45,331 nucleotides of DNA from an uncultured Lachnospiraceae bacterium (GTDB lineage: Bacteria > Bacillota > Clostridia > Lachnospirales > Lachnospiraceae): assembly GCA_947175435.1 (NCBI GenBank), contig CAMWMS010000002.1, forward strand, positions 1 through 45,331, read 5' to 3'. A program made the translations under genes and the position numbers. Below, in pieces: positions 18,080 through 26,499 of the stretch (the first letter of the stretch is position 1; every line of letters starts with the position of its first letter). Below the pieces are notes generated by a model. That model was not told the DNA's origin, made no database searches, and saw only the letters and a program-made list of their open reading frames with translations.

Positions 18080-19207
18080 TTCCTCTATCCGTATGTTCAC
18101 CGCATTTACTATGGCTTCTATGCGCTCTTCATCCATATATTCGGAAGAAGCAAATACATCGCGGATATCATCCTCCAGCATTTTAAGCTGTTCAAACGGT
18201 ATCCAGCTATAATCTGATACAAGCTCCATCTGCCTGCCGGCATCTGCATAAAAGGGTTTTGTTTCCACAGGATCATAGCCATTAATATTCCTTGTCAGTT
18301 TATCATGCCATAGGCTTGTTCCGCTGTCAAATACAGGTGCCGGCCCTATCCACTCCAATGTATTGACATTTCGCACTGCTCCGAAATTACCGAAATGGCG
18401 GTCGGTATTTGCCAGCAGAAAGTCGTACACCAACAGATAGTCAAGAAACTTTCTCATGCATGGAATGCCTAACTGACTGCATGCCTGTATAAAATGTTCA
18501 TATGCAGAATTCCGGCTGCTTTTTTTCAGACTCCGGTTTATGCTTACCGCACTCACCAATTCCGTGTCTGTATTGATAAAATCTTCACATACACTATACG
18601 GAATCCCGTTTTCCCATAACAGGGTATAACTCACATAATTACGACAACCTAACCTCCGGTGCAGCTTTGTAGCCACAACCTCATTTAACGGCTCCTGCAT
18701 ATATGGATTGCTTCCGGCTTTGATCAAACATCTCTTCCCATTTACGATCTTCCATTTCTTTTTTAACCATCCGTCCGATGTATTACACGGTGACATCATA
18801 TCTATTCCCTGACCATTCACCGGTTGTTCAAACAGAATATTTCCTACATCATCCGAAAATTTATTCTCAAAAAAATTAACTGCGGACCACGCTAATTCAC
18901 TGTCCGCCGGCTTCATCCAATATTGGTCTGACAGGCTTAACCCATAGCATTTCATCAAAAGCTGTTCCGGCCGGTTCACGTTCAACTTCTCAAGCGCAGA
19001 CCGTATTCCGGAACGACTTGCCGGAATTGCCCTGCCATACCACCATTCATTTAAATCTCTTTTATTGGGGATTCCTGTTCCGGTACCAATACCGACCGGA
19101 AGATACCTTAGATCCAGCGGTTCTGTTACTCTGATAATAGCTGCCGTGTCATCATCAAGCTCCAAATCCACGACCGGCACATTTTTGTTCATCAGTGTAC
19201 ATTTCAT
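18032..19207 (-). CDS. HipA-like serine/threonine kinase, orphan
   Basis: The 391-residue protein shows HipA-family kinase motifs in its C-terminal half: CLIKAG with K163 (ATP lysine), EPLNEVVATKL, the catalytic loop LLANTDRHFGNFGAVR (D269, N274) and FDSGTSLW (D294, metal Asp). The N-terminal 150 residues (PVGIGTG, EWWYGRAIPASRSG) differ from classical HipA. HipA kinases phosphorylate a tRNA synthetase or other targets and are normally silenced by a HipB antitoxin; no HTH partner is adjacent. ATG at 19207 has GAGGTG upstream and is preferred to the longer frame. Substrate and toxicity are unknown. Confidence 0.72.
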   Translation of the reverse strand: MKCTLMNKNVPVVDLELDDDTAAIIRVTEPLDLRYLPVGIGTGTGIPNKRDLNEWWYGRAIPASRSGIRSALEKLNVNRPEQLLMKCYGLSLSDQYWMKPADSELAWSAVNFFENKFSDDVGNILFEQPVNGQGIDMMSPCNTSDGWLKKKWKIVNGKRCLIKAGSNPYMQEPLNEVVATKLHRRLGCRNYVSYTLLWENGIPYSVCEDFINTDTELVSAVSINRSLKKSSRNSAYEHFIQACSQLGIPCMRKFLDYLLVYDFLLANTDRHFGNFGAVRNVNTLEWIGPAPVFDSGTSLWHDKLTRNINGYDPVETKPFYADAGRQMELVSDYSWIPFEQLKMLEDDIRDVFASSEYMDEERIEAIVNAVNIRIEELQDMAVERGKHFPAR

Positions 19208-19311
19208 AAGTTCACCTCTTCTAACAAATAGTATGCCATATATTTTTAGCTGTAACAATCTCTTTTTCGTGTTCTTGCTTCCAACAACAGTCCCTTTATC
19301 AGGCTTCTATA

Positions 19312-19884
19312 TTAAGCAGAAAACAAGTTAAAGTCATTATGCTTATGAGCATACATATTATCAATAGAATGTATTTTGGAAGCTATCAGGAAATTCATTA
19401 ACAAAGCAATTTTTCCAACTCCCATAATTGCAATACAGGACCTGGTATTTAATACCGTATGCGACCAAATAGAATAAACTAATCTATATGCAGGATATAA
19501 CGCTGCAATAAGACCAAAAGCAAAAAACGTATAAACAAATATCCGTAAAAGATTAAGAATAAGGAAGCGAACATATAATTTGTTGTGAAAAGATTTATGT
19601 GAAGGAGTCATAAGATCAGCCTCAAACCGCTTATCAAAAATGTCAAGAATCCGTTTCGAGCTGGATTCGGTTATGTCATAAAGCTCAAGAACCTGTCTAC
19701 CATAGCCGTCATTATACACCAGAACATCCGCCGTACAGCAATCTCCATTCATATATAACTTATAAGTACATTGATATCCGTTTTTCTTCTTTTCATTTAC
19801 GGAAATTGGTTCATATATTCCACCAAGCATTACAAATTCATCAATGGAAAAAAGTCCCGTTCCATATGTATATTGGATTAGCAT
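19312..19884 (-). CDS. Small membrane protein of unknown function (190 aa)
   Basis: Not recognised. An N-terminal soluble part of about 95 residues with beta-rich character (YGTGLFSIDEFVMLGGIYEP, CTYKLYMNGDCCTADVLVYN) precedes two hydrophobic segments (about 108-132 and 148-165). GGAGG sits 6 nt upstream of the ATG at 19884; the frame extended to 19950 runs into the terminator hairpin and is not credible. It lies between the NACHT gene and the HipA-like gene on the same strand; a functional link to either is unproven. Confidence 0.6.
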   Translation of the reverse strand: MLIQYTYGTGLFSIDEFVMLGGIYEPISVNEKKKNGYQCTYKLYMNGDCCTADVLVYNDGYGRQVLELYDITESSSKRILDIFDKRFEADLMTPSHKSFHNKLYVRFLILNLLRIFVYTFFAFGLIAALYPAYRLVYSIWSHTVLNTRSCIAIMGVGKIALLMNFLIASKIHSIDNMYAHKHNDFNLFSA

Positions 19885-19916
19885 AGCATTCCTCCGTGTG
19901 TATATTATTAAGTATA

Positions 19917-19947
19917 TTAAAAACAGCCTGCACCTGCAAGCTGTTTT
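19917..19947 (-). terminator. Terminator after the NACHT gene
   Basis: AAAACAGC (19920-19927) and GCTGTTTT (19940-19947) form an 8-bp stem; read on the reverse strand the stem ends in a run of T. It separates the NACHT gene from the small membrane protein gene, whose start is only about 35 bp further on. Confidence 0.65.
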
Positions 19948-20076
19948 CAAGACTATTACTGGCGGATTACAGTCACGTTTCCTTTCATGCTAAAGTAGAC
20001 AAATACACTGGAAAAGAAACTGAAACACAGCACAGTTCTTTCGGCAATAACACAAATTTATGCGGAAAACTATTAT

Positions 20077-23000
20077 CTATAAAATGCCGCCATTACGTTT
20101 CAGCTCTTCTTTTAGTTCTGAATCAGCTATAATGTTAGAAAAGCTGCATCCACAGACTGCCAGTCCAGGGGTATATTCAAGCTGCTGTAATTTCTCCCCG
20201 GTATCAGCATTTAAGCGCATAAGCTGATAGTTTTCATAGCTGCCTATAATATCTGACTCTCCCCATGGAATAGCGAATTCCCAGCAGGCATATCCGTCAA
20301 AACCACCAATCCCTTTTTCAAAACCTTGTTTCATCTCCTCGTAGGTACAATTGCGATAATCATCATGGACAAATATATAGCAGGAATTTTTAAGGAAAAT
20401 TGCTTTTTTAGCGTCGTCTGATAAATAAACATAGCTAAATCCATTCTCGTCATTCTGGTACTTTGATAGTGCTCGCTCATGCTTGTAAAATATGAATTCA
20501 AGGACAACTGGCGGCGCAGAGAGGAAAACCCGCTTATTTTTTTCCAGCTTATAACATTCTGGAATGGGAATGTTTAAGCGTTCTCTTTCCAAAAAGAATC
20601 CCTGTGTTACCCAATAAGCCTGCACGCCATTTTCATACTTAGCGCCCGTAATTCCCAAATCACCATGATGAGGAATAAAGTATGGAAAAAGATCATCTGT
20701 CAGTTTCGGCAATAGATATCCCCATGAAAACTGATAGTATATTTTATCCTTTACTCTTTTTCTCTTATAAAATTCACACCTGCTTTCTACATGATTAGCT
20801 CCGTTAATCCAGTCCTCTACAAGAGCTATTTCAATATAGCCATCCGTATAATTGGCATTCGCAATGCGCTCGTTTTCTGCCGGCTCCAATATCAGGTGGG
20901 AAGTGCCGGAAGAAAACTGATATTCCAGACACCGATACTGCGTTGTAATCAGAAGCCATTCACCGGAACTGTCAATACACATGTTGCAGACGTTTTCATT
21001 TTTGCTCATGGTCGAGAAGCAAACGGACTGTTCACCGGTGCTTGTATTTAACAGGACGATCTTTTCATGATCCTCTCTGGTGAAATTCAACGCCATAAGC
21101 TGGAGGCGTGGCTCATAACAGCAGCATCCGATAAAATATTCCCGGTCAGAAAAGCAGTAGGCGTTTATAAGCTGCAAGGGAGAGCCGCCAAAAACGGATA
21201 TCCCGTTAAACATGTGTACCAAAAAGAAACGAGACCTTTCTAAATCAGCAATCATATCTGTACAATTATGATAGGCAATATTGTACTTTAAAATAATGGT
21301 ATCTTCTTCTGAATCCCACTCATAGACATTCGTATCCGTGCCGACAATGAACCGGTTATTTTTCGGCGCAACAGAAGTCGTAAAAGTAAGCTCCCGTTCA
21401 TGATCAGAGTCGGTAAGTAATTTATTTATTCCGGATATCGGATATTTCATCAATACAGCGAAGCGTGTTGCCGTGATACTGGTAAGATAACAATTGTCGG
21501 GATACATAAAGTAGAATTCATCAGGGTGCTCCGAATGGGCATGGATAGCATTCGGCGGCATGTTGTTTTCTTTTGTCAGATTATCAAAAATGGCCCTGGT
21601 CTTCCCGCTCGCGCAGAAGAACTGTTCTATCTGCATCGTGTCATAATTGAACAGCAGAAAACTCTTTGTTGATGGAATATACTTTGCAGTAGGCATGGTT
21701 TGCGGCATCCCGTTATATGTATATAACACTTCCATGTAACCATTCATTATCGAGATCGTGAACAACATGCATTGAATGGGAAACTCATCATCTTCATCAT
21801 TGCATTCTGCATCATCATACTCCCCTTCGTATAAATTATATTCAGCCGTGAATCCATAAATCACCGATTCAATATGCTCCGCATACAGTTGGGTCTCATA
21901 TAGCAGTTCATTGCAGGTACAGGCATGGACTGTCTGGTCCTCTAAAGAAAATCCATAGATCGTTTTACTGTCACACACCATAAGGAGTCCCTTGGAATCG
22001 CCGGTGAAGGAAAAACTGTTCAATTTATTATGTTTTTCCAGAGGTAGTAACAATTTGTATTCTTTATCCGGAAGTGAGAGGTCATACAACCCGAGGCTGA
22101 TCTGGATGCCGTCTCCAGTGGATTCTTGTTGCTTTGTGGCAAGATATTTTCCATCCGGAGATATCTTCATAAAACCTGTTGGTGAGAAATCCGTAATTCC
22201 CATCGGATCTTTTGAGGACAACTCATACTCTAATTTCCCGGATAAAATATCCCAGCATTTGATTTGCCCATTCATGTCTATTGTAAAACACTGCATATCG
22301 TGGTATAGGAAATCAATAACACAATTTTGGTGATCTTCCGGTTGAAAGTTCTTAATATATAGCTTACTTCCGTCAAAATTTGCTGCAAGAGTTTCCGTGC
22401 TGCCTTTTTTGCTGCATGTAACGTTGAAAAAGTTGCAGTGTTTAAAATCAAGCCCTCCTAAATTTACACCAGATAGTTCTTCCCTGCCCTGAAGGATAGC
22501 TGAAAGGGTATTTTGCAACAGATAGTAGATATCGTATCTGTCTGCACACAATTTCCGGCAGTAATCAAGAACACGTTCCAATACCTTCTGCTCATCGTTT
22601 CCTAATTCCGGCAGGTACCAGTTTCCAGTATCTGTATTGAGTAAAGGACGGTTGCGGTGCTCCATTAGTATCTGGCTTATGAACGCCCTTTTATGGTGCT
22701 GCCAATAAAAAGTATTTAAAAAGTCATGGTAACTTTTTGGAGTATCCTTAGTTCCGCCATTCTGAAAAAATTGTCTGACATTGATACACTGGAGCAGAAA
22801 AAGCAGCTGTACATCCCATATGGCAGAAAAGTAATCGCGGAAATGATGATGTATAAAGGAATAACGGTTTCTTTCACCAAAATCTTCGGTGATGTTTTGA
22901 TATTGATATAAAATACCGAGATAACCATGTATGCAGTTAATAATATCCTCCACATTCACACGGCCGTTTTTATATAAGGATTCGGCAGTCTGCTGTAGTA

Positions 23001-24651
23001 TCCGCGGCTTGTACTCAAAATCTTTAAAAGGTATTTTCGCTACATCCATACATAAAGACTGAATGCATGCAACGGAATTACAAATTAACATCTCTAAATC
23101 AGCATCATTCATGGAAAAGCAATCATTCTGCTCAAACTGCCAGCCTATATAGGGCAGAATAAAGTCCAAAACAAATGAGGTCTGACAGGCATTAAACGGA
23201 TTTGTACGGGTATCTGCCGCATGCTTGCGAATGTTGTAAAAACAGGAATCCTTATGAAAGAAATGGTATAGGATCTCTCCGGGGGTTTCGGGAATGAAAT
23301 TCGTAGCCTTTTCCGCGGTGAACATACACAGGAAAAGTGGGATTCGTATGCAATTAAGCAGAGACCTGTTGGACATATAAAGCCCGATCAGGGTTTCATT
23401 GATGTTACTCTGTTTAAAATAGGTTTTGATATCACTGTCTTCCAACCCAATCAGCTGTACATTTTTAAACTCTGCAGCATAATAGGCAGCCTGTGTTTCG
23501 CGGCTGGTAGTAATGATACGAATATTCGGATAGGTATTTAGTACGGAAATCTCATTGCTGAGCATAGTACGGATAGAAAGCTTGTCGTTGGATTTTACTT
23601 CATTGAATCCATCTAACAGGAGCAAGTAGCGTGGAATATGAACTTCCGGTGTCCTCTGGAATTCCTTCTCGATCATATCAAGCGTACTGTCATCTACGGT
23701 ATCAAGAGTTGTATGATTTTCATAGATCTGGCCAATGTAGCGCGTAATGAAATTGCTTTTCCCAAGAGATTCATTATACCAATCTTTAATCTGTCCCGGG
23801 CAGAGGTTTAGTTCAATGAAAAACGGAATCGGGCACCCGGTCCGGAATTTTCTTTCTTCTTCATTTTCATCTAAGAATTCTTCACGCATTAGGTGGTGAA
23901 GGAAAGTTGTTTTACCAATACCTCCTTCGCCTGTTATGGCAATATTCTCCGTTCCTGATTTACAGATGTCCATAACTGAATTTATGCTGCCGTCCACTTC
24001 ACGGTAACGGGCAGGGAAATTAGGTTCAACTACATATCCTTTGGGCAGGATCGTCTGTATGATATCAAGAGAAGAAAAACGCCCACCTTTACTGCGGGAT
24101 GCAAGAAACGCTCTTTTTGAACACTGCCACAACGCGGATTCTTCATGGTATGAGGGGGATATTTTGATTAATTCATATACGTTAAAATATTCTTCTCCCA
24201 CCTTCGGATTACGGGATTGATGCTGAATTGTATTGTAATTTCCACAAATAATACATAGAGAAATGAAATGTGAAAGCTGGTCATCATTTGACGGATCACA
24301 GCAAGAGATTAAAGCTTCCTTCATATTATCAGGTAAATATTCATCTGCCGTTATCTGATTGCATAATTCATCATAAATTCCCTTATGGCGTCCAACTCTG
24401 GGAAGCCATCTTGTGCTTATGCGTTCGCGCAGCTTTGCATCTTCGCCTCCAAACATTATGCCTGCTGTGATATTCTTCGATAGCGGACGCCTGCTTTTGC
24501 CTTTACTAAAGACATTCTTTGCAGTCTGGGTTACATTCAGAGCATGGTCTATTCCATTTTCTTCAAAGAGGAGCATATACAAATCCGCCTGTATAAGTCC
24601 CAACTCATTGCTATAGTGCGCAATCGTATTCAATACAGAACTCAGTTCCAT
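20077..24651 (-). CDS. NACHT-type STAND ATPase with C-terminal propeller-like region (NLR-like)
   Basis: The 1524-residue protein has four parts. Residues 1-220 are helical and unassigned (includes AGIMFGGEDAKLRERIS and LSHFISLCIICGNYN). Residues about 235-450 are a NACHT NTPase: Walker A ITGEGGIGKTTF (239-250), Walker B LLLLDGFNEV (343-352) and sensor TTSRE (381-385). A winged-helix/helical arm follows, ending in FIHHHFRDYFSA (599-610), the motif that closes many bacterial NACHT modules. A short pentapeptide-like run (LSGVNLGGLDFKHCNFF, about 726-742) leads to about 770 residues of beta-strand repeats (CFTIDMNGQIKCWDIL, MKISPDGKYLAT), best read as one or two WD40-like propellers serving as sensor. 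Such proteins include bacterial anti-phage NACHT proteins. No known effector nuclease is visible. GGAGG precedes the ATG. Role inferred. Confidence 0.85.
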   Translation of the reverse strand: MELSSVLNTIAHYSNELGLIQADLYMLLFEENGIDHALNVTQTAKNVFSKGKSRRPLSKNITAGIMFGGEDAKLRERISTRWLPRVGRHKGIYDELCNQITADEYLPDNMKEALISCCDPSNDDQLSHFISLCIICGNYNTIQHQSRNPKVGEEYFNVYELIKISPSYHEESALWQCSKRAFLASRSKGGRFSSLDIIQTILPKGYVVEPNFPARYREVDGSINSVMDICKSGTENIAITGEGGIGKTTFLHHLMREEFLDENEEERKFRTGCPIPFFIELNLCPGQIKDWYNESLGKSNFITRYIGQIYENHTTLDTVDDSTLDMIEKEFQRTPEVHIPRYLLLLDGFNEVKSNDKLSIRTMLSNEISVLNTYPNIRIITTSRETQAAYYAAEFKNVQLIGLEDSDIKTYFKQSNINETLIGLYMSNRSLLNCIRIPLFLCMFTAEKATNFIPETPGEILYHFFHKDSCFYNIRKHAADTRTNPFNACQTSFVLDFILPYIGWQFEQNDCFSMNDADLEMLICNSVACIQSLCMDVAKIPFKDFEYKPRILQQTAESLYKNGRVNVEDIINCIHGYLGILYQYQNITEDFGERNRYSFIHHHFRDYFSAIWDVQLLFLLQCINVRQFFQNGGTKDTPKSYHDFLNTFYWQHHKRAFISQILMEHRNRPLLNTDTGNWYLPELGNDEQKVLERVLDYCRKLCADRYDIYYLLQNTLSAILQGREELSGVNLGGLDFKHCNFFNVTCSKKGSTETLAANFDGSKLYIKNFQPEDHQNCVIDFLYHDMQCFTIDMNGQIKCWDILSGKLEYELSSKDPMGITDFSPTGFMKISPDGKYLATKQQESTGDGIQISLGLYDLSLPDKEYKLLLPLEKHNKLNSFSFTGDSKGLLMVCDSKTIYGFSLEDQTVHACTCNELLYETQLYAEHIESVIYGFTAEYNLYEGEYDDAECNDEDDEFPIQCMLFTISIMNGYMEVLYTYNGMPQTMPTAKYIPSTKSFLLFNYDTMQIEQFFCASGKTRAIFDNLTKENNMPPNAIHAHSEHPDEFYFMYPDNCYLTSITATRFAVLMKYPISGINKLLTDSDHERELTFTTSVAPKNNRFIVGTDTNVYEWDSEEDTIILKYNIAYHNCTDMIADLERSRFFLVHMFNGISVFGGSPLQLINAYCFSDREYFIGCCCYEPRLQLMALNFTREDHEKIVLLNTSTGEQSVCFSTMSKNENVCNMCIDSSGEWLLITTQYRCLEYQFSSGTSHLILEPAENERIANANYTDGYIEIALVEDWINGANHVESRCEFYKRKRVKDKIYYQFSWGYLLPKLTDDLFPYFIPHHGDLGITGAKYENGVQAYWVTQGFFLERERLNIPIPECYKLEKNKRVFLSAPPVVLEFIFYKHERALSKYQNDENGFSYVYLSDDAKKAIFLKNSCYIFVHDDYRNCTYEEMKQGFEKGIGGFDGYACWEFAIPWGESDIIGSYENYQLMRLNADTGEKLQQLEYTPGLAVCGCSFSNIIADSELKEELKRNGGIL

Positions 24652-24843
24652 AAAATTCCTCCCTGGTTACCATTTTGTCCCCTCTTCTGTTACCGACATA
24701 AAATGCAGATTCCAGTATGCTGTGTATATAAAAAGAAAGGGGGATGGTTTTATGATAACACATGTTTGCGCGGTATAAAACATATATTTCGACAAGTATA
24801 GTCAAAGTATAATAACTGCAGCTTCACTTCACCTTAAAAAAAA

Positions 24844-24905
24844 CGGATGGGGCAGAGGTTTCCTTTTGCTGGCACAATTTATTGAAAAACTGAAGCCTCC
24901 ATCCG
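24844..24905. repeat. Inverted repeat with A/T run in gene-poor segment
   Basis: CGGATGG (24844-24850) and CCATCCG (24899-24905) are perfect 7-bp arms around a 48-nt loop; on the reverse strand the right-hand copy is followed by eight T. It may be a leftward terminator or a mobile-element remnant. The stretch 24652-24932 otherwise holds only the upstream region of the NACHT gene and no gene I can support. Confidence 0.35.
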
Positions 24906-24932
24906 AAGCCTTCAGGCAGAAAGGTGGTTATT

Positions 24933-25307
24933 ATGGCAAGAGATAGAGGAATGCAGGAAAACAGAAGCAGAAAAAATACCGAATGTGAAATTACTATTAC
25001 AATAATACGCGATTGGATAGGTTTCTTCTTAACGGTCACCGGATTTTTCCTTAGTCTTTCAGAAACCGTTCATATTGATGTGCAGATTCAAAGGAATATT
25101 GATATAGATGTTTACATTAGCTTTTTTGTGATAGATGATACACAAAGGAATATGGAGTATCATCCTTCAAATCCGGATGATACTGTAAACAATAAGAAAA
25201 GGGATAATTCCGGCGGGCAAAGGCACCCTATAGAATGGGCGTACATAGATTTGACGGATTATTTACAAGAAAAATCAAAACGAAATAATCAAAGGATAGA
25301 AAGGTGA
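24933..25307 (+). CDS. Possible small membrane protein (124 aa), unrecognised
   Basis: The frame starts at ATG 24933 behind AAGGTGG. It encodes a polar, Arg/Asn-rich N-terminus, one hydrophobic segment (WIGFFLTVTGFFLSLS, about 29-44), then a strand-like region and a charged C-terminus (YIDLTDYLQEKSKRNNQRIER). No family recognised and codon usage looks ordinary. The surrounding DNA is gene-poor and contains inverted repeats, so this may be a mobile-element cargo gene or not a gene at all. Confidence 0.35.
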   Translation: MARDRGMQENRSRKNTECEITITIIRDWIGFFLTVTGFFLSLSETVHIDVQIQRNIDIDVYISFFVIDDTQRNMEYHPSNPDDTVNNKKRDNSGGQRHPIEWAYIDLTDYLQEKSKRNNQRIER

Positions 25308-25371
25308 ATAATAGAATGCCTTTATATTTTGCGGATGCAGAGGATCTCCGCCGGAGAATGTAATTCCCTGT

Positions 25372-25404
25372 ATCTCATGGGCGGCACCCAACCGCCCATG
25401 AGAT
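25372..25404. repeat. Perfect 13-bp hairpin without T-run
   Basis: Arms at 25372-25384 and 25392-25404 (core CATGGGCGG / CCGCCCATG) are perfectly complementary around a seven-base loop CACCCAA. No U-tract follows on either strand, so it is not an ordinary terminator. It lies in the gene-poor stretch 25308-25691, in which I see nothing else except the promoter at 25628; the open frame 25329-25607 has no ribosome site and I do not call it. Confidence 0.6.
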
Positions 25405-25627
25405 TATCGATTAAAGTAGTACAAATTTTATATCCCCGTCCATTGCAGTCAGCTGTTGGGGCATCAAAAGCCTCTGTCGCTTGTATAACATATCAAGGTA
25501 CAGAGGAAAATACGGGAATCTCATTTACAAAAAGGGAGTCTTGGGTTACAAACGGGACTCTCGCCTTGCTTTTCACCATAATTTTACATATATCATATAT
25601 TATTTAACGTTATACATTAATTATTAG

Positions 25628-25656
25628 TTGACAAACATAATATTCTATGACATAAT
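25628..25656 (+). promoter_or_regulatory. Sigma-A promoter of the DUF2975/HTH pair
   Basis: TTGACA (25628-25633), 17-nt spacer, CATAAT (25651-25656), then a leader of about 30 nt with TAGGAG before the start at 25692. A strong near-consensus site. Confidence 0.7.
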
Positions 25657-25691
25657 TTATTAAAATAAAACATTATATAGGAGTATCTATT

Positions 25692-26201
25692 ATGGGTAGG
25701 TTAGAAAACATTAAAAAAACAAGTAAACTCATTGGAAAAGTAGGAAAAATATTTCAAATATTTACTGGAATACTTACAGGATTTGCATTGTTTTCTATTA
25801 TCATACTGTCTATACTGCGAACTACACTCAATACAATGATTGCTGAATCTCAAGCAAGTTTTGATTTTAGTAATTTAGGGCAATTTGCCGAAAAATTGTC
25901 AAGTGAAGGTAAAATAGCCGAAGCAGGAATTGTTTCTTTAATATTTGGAGCATTGTTTACATTAATAATTACTATAATTATGCACTTTATTGCCAAAATA
26001 TTTAAAAGAATTTATAATGGTTATTCTCCATTTTTACCAGAAATTGTAAACGATTTAAAGATTGTTTCTGCATTGTCTACGTTACTGATTTTGCGAAACA
26101 GCATCGGATTAGGCATTGTTTCGGGATTTATATTTTGGGGAATCATACAACTTTATGAATATGGGTGCGAATTACAAAATCAAGTAGATGAAATCTTATA
26201 G
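25692..26201 (+). CDS. DUF2975-type membrane protein
   Basis: The 169-residue protein has four predicted membrane helices (about 22-44, 78-100, 122-140 and 142-158) and short loops; SLIFGALFTLIITIIMHFIAK and VSALSTLLILRNSIGLGIVSG resemble DUF2975 proteins. These are regularly encoded directly before a small YozG-like HTH regulator, as here (stop and next start 9 bp apart). Their function is unknown; by analogy the membrane protein may influence the regulator. The DNA is clearly AT-richer than the genes to the left and right, which suggests acquisition. Confidence 0.7.
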   Translation: MGRLENIKKTSKLIGKVGKIFQIFTGILTGFALFSIIILSILRTTLNTMIAESQASFDFSNLGQFAEKLSSEGKIAEAGIVSLIFGALFTLIITIIMHFIAKIFKRIYNGYSPFLPEIVNDLKIVSALSTLLILRNSIGLGIVSGFIFWGIIQLYEYGCELQNQVDEIL

Positions 26202-26210
26202 GTGATAAAC

Positions 26211-26453
26211 ATGGCTATTATTTTAAGATTAGATAGAGTTATGGCAGATAGAAAAATTTCATTGAATGACTTAGCCGAACAAGTAGGAATAGCAAATGTA
26301 AACTTATCTAAAATAAAAACCGGAAAGGTAAGTGCTATTCGGTTTTCCACATTAAATGCGATATGTGATGTATTGGACTGTCAACCGGGCGATATATTAG
26401 AATTTCAAAAAGACCAATCTGATAGCAAAACCAGCCCAATTTACCAACAATAG
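26211..26453 (+). CDS. YozG-like XRE-family HTH regulator
   Basis: The 80-residue protein is almost entirely one helix-turn-helix domain: MAIILRLDRVMADRKISLND, then LAEQVGIANVNLSKIKTGKV and LNAICDVLDCQPGDILEF, the YozG/HTH_26 layout. ATG at 26211 has AGGTGAT 7 nt upstream; the GTG at 26202 is inside that site and is rejected. It forms a two-gene operon with the DUF2975 protein and probably represses it. Confidence 0.82.
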   Translation: MAIILRLDRVMADRKISLNDLAEQVGIANVNLSKIKTGKVSAIRFSTLNAICDVLDCQPGDILEFQKDQSDSKTSPIYQQ

Positions 26454-26499
26454 GATAACTGCTGTTACGCTGGGGATTAGGACTTTCACTTAAAGTTTA

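Noticed and set aside
24824-25039. 71-codon reverse frame with a hydrophobic stretch
   Set aside because: Overlaps the forward candidate and the inverted repeat, and lacks a ribosome site; low support.
25329-25607. 92-codon forward frame with hydrophobic end
   Set aside because: No ribosome site, contains the 13-bp hairpin, and no protein family is recognised; treated as non-coding.
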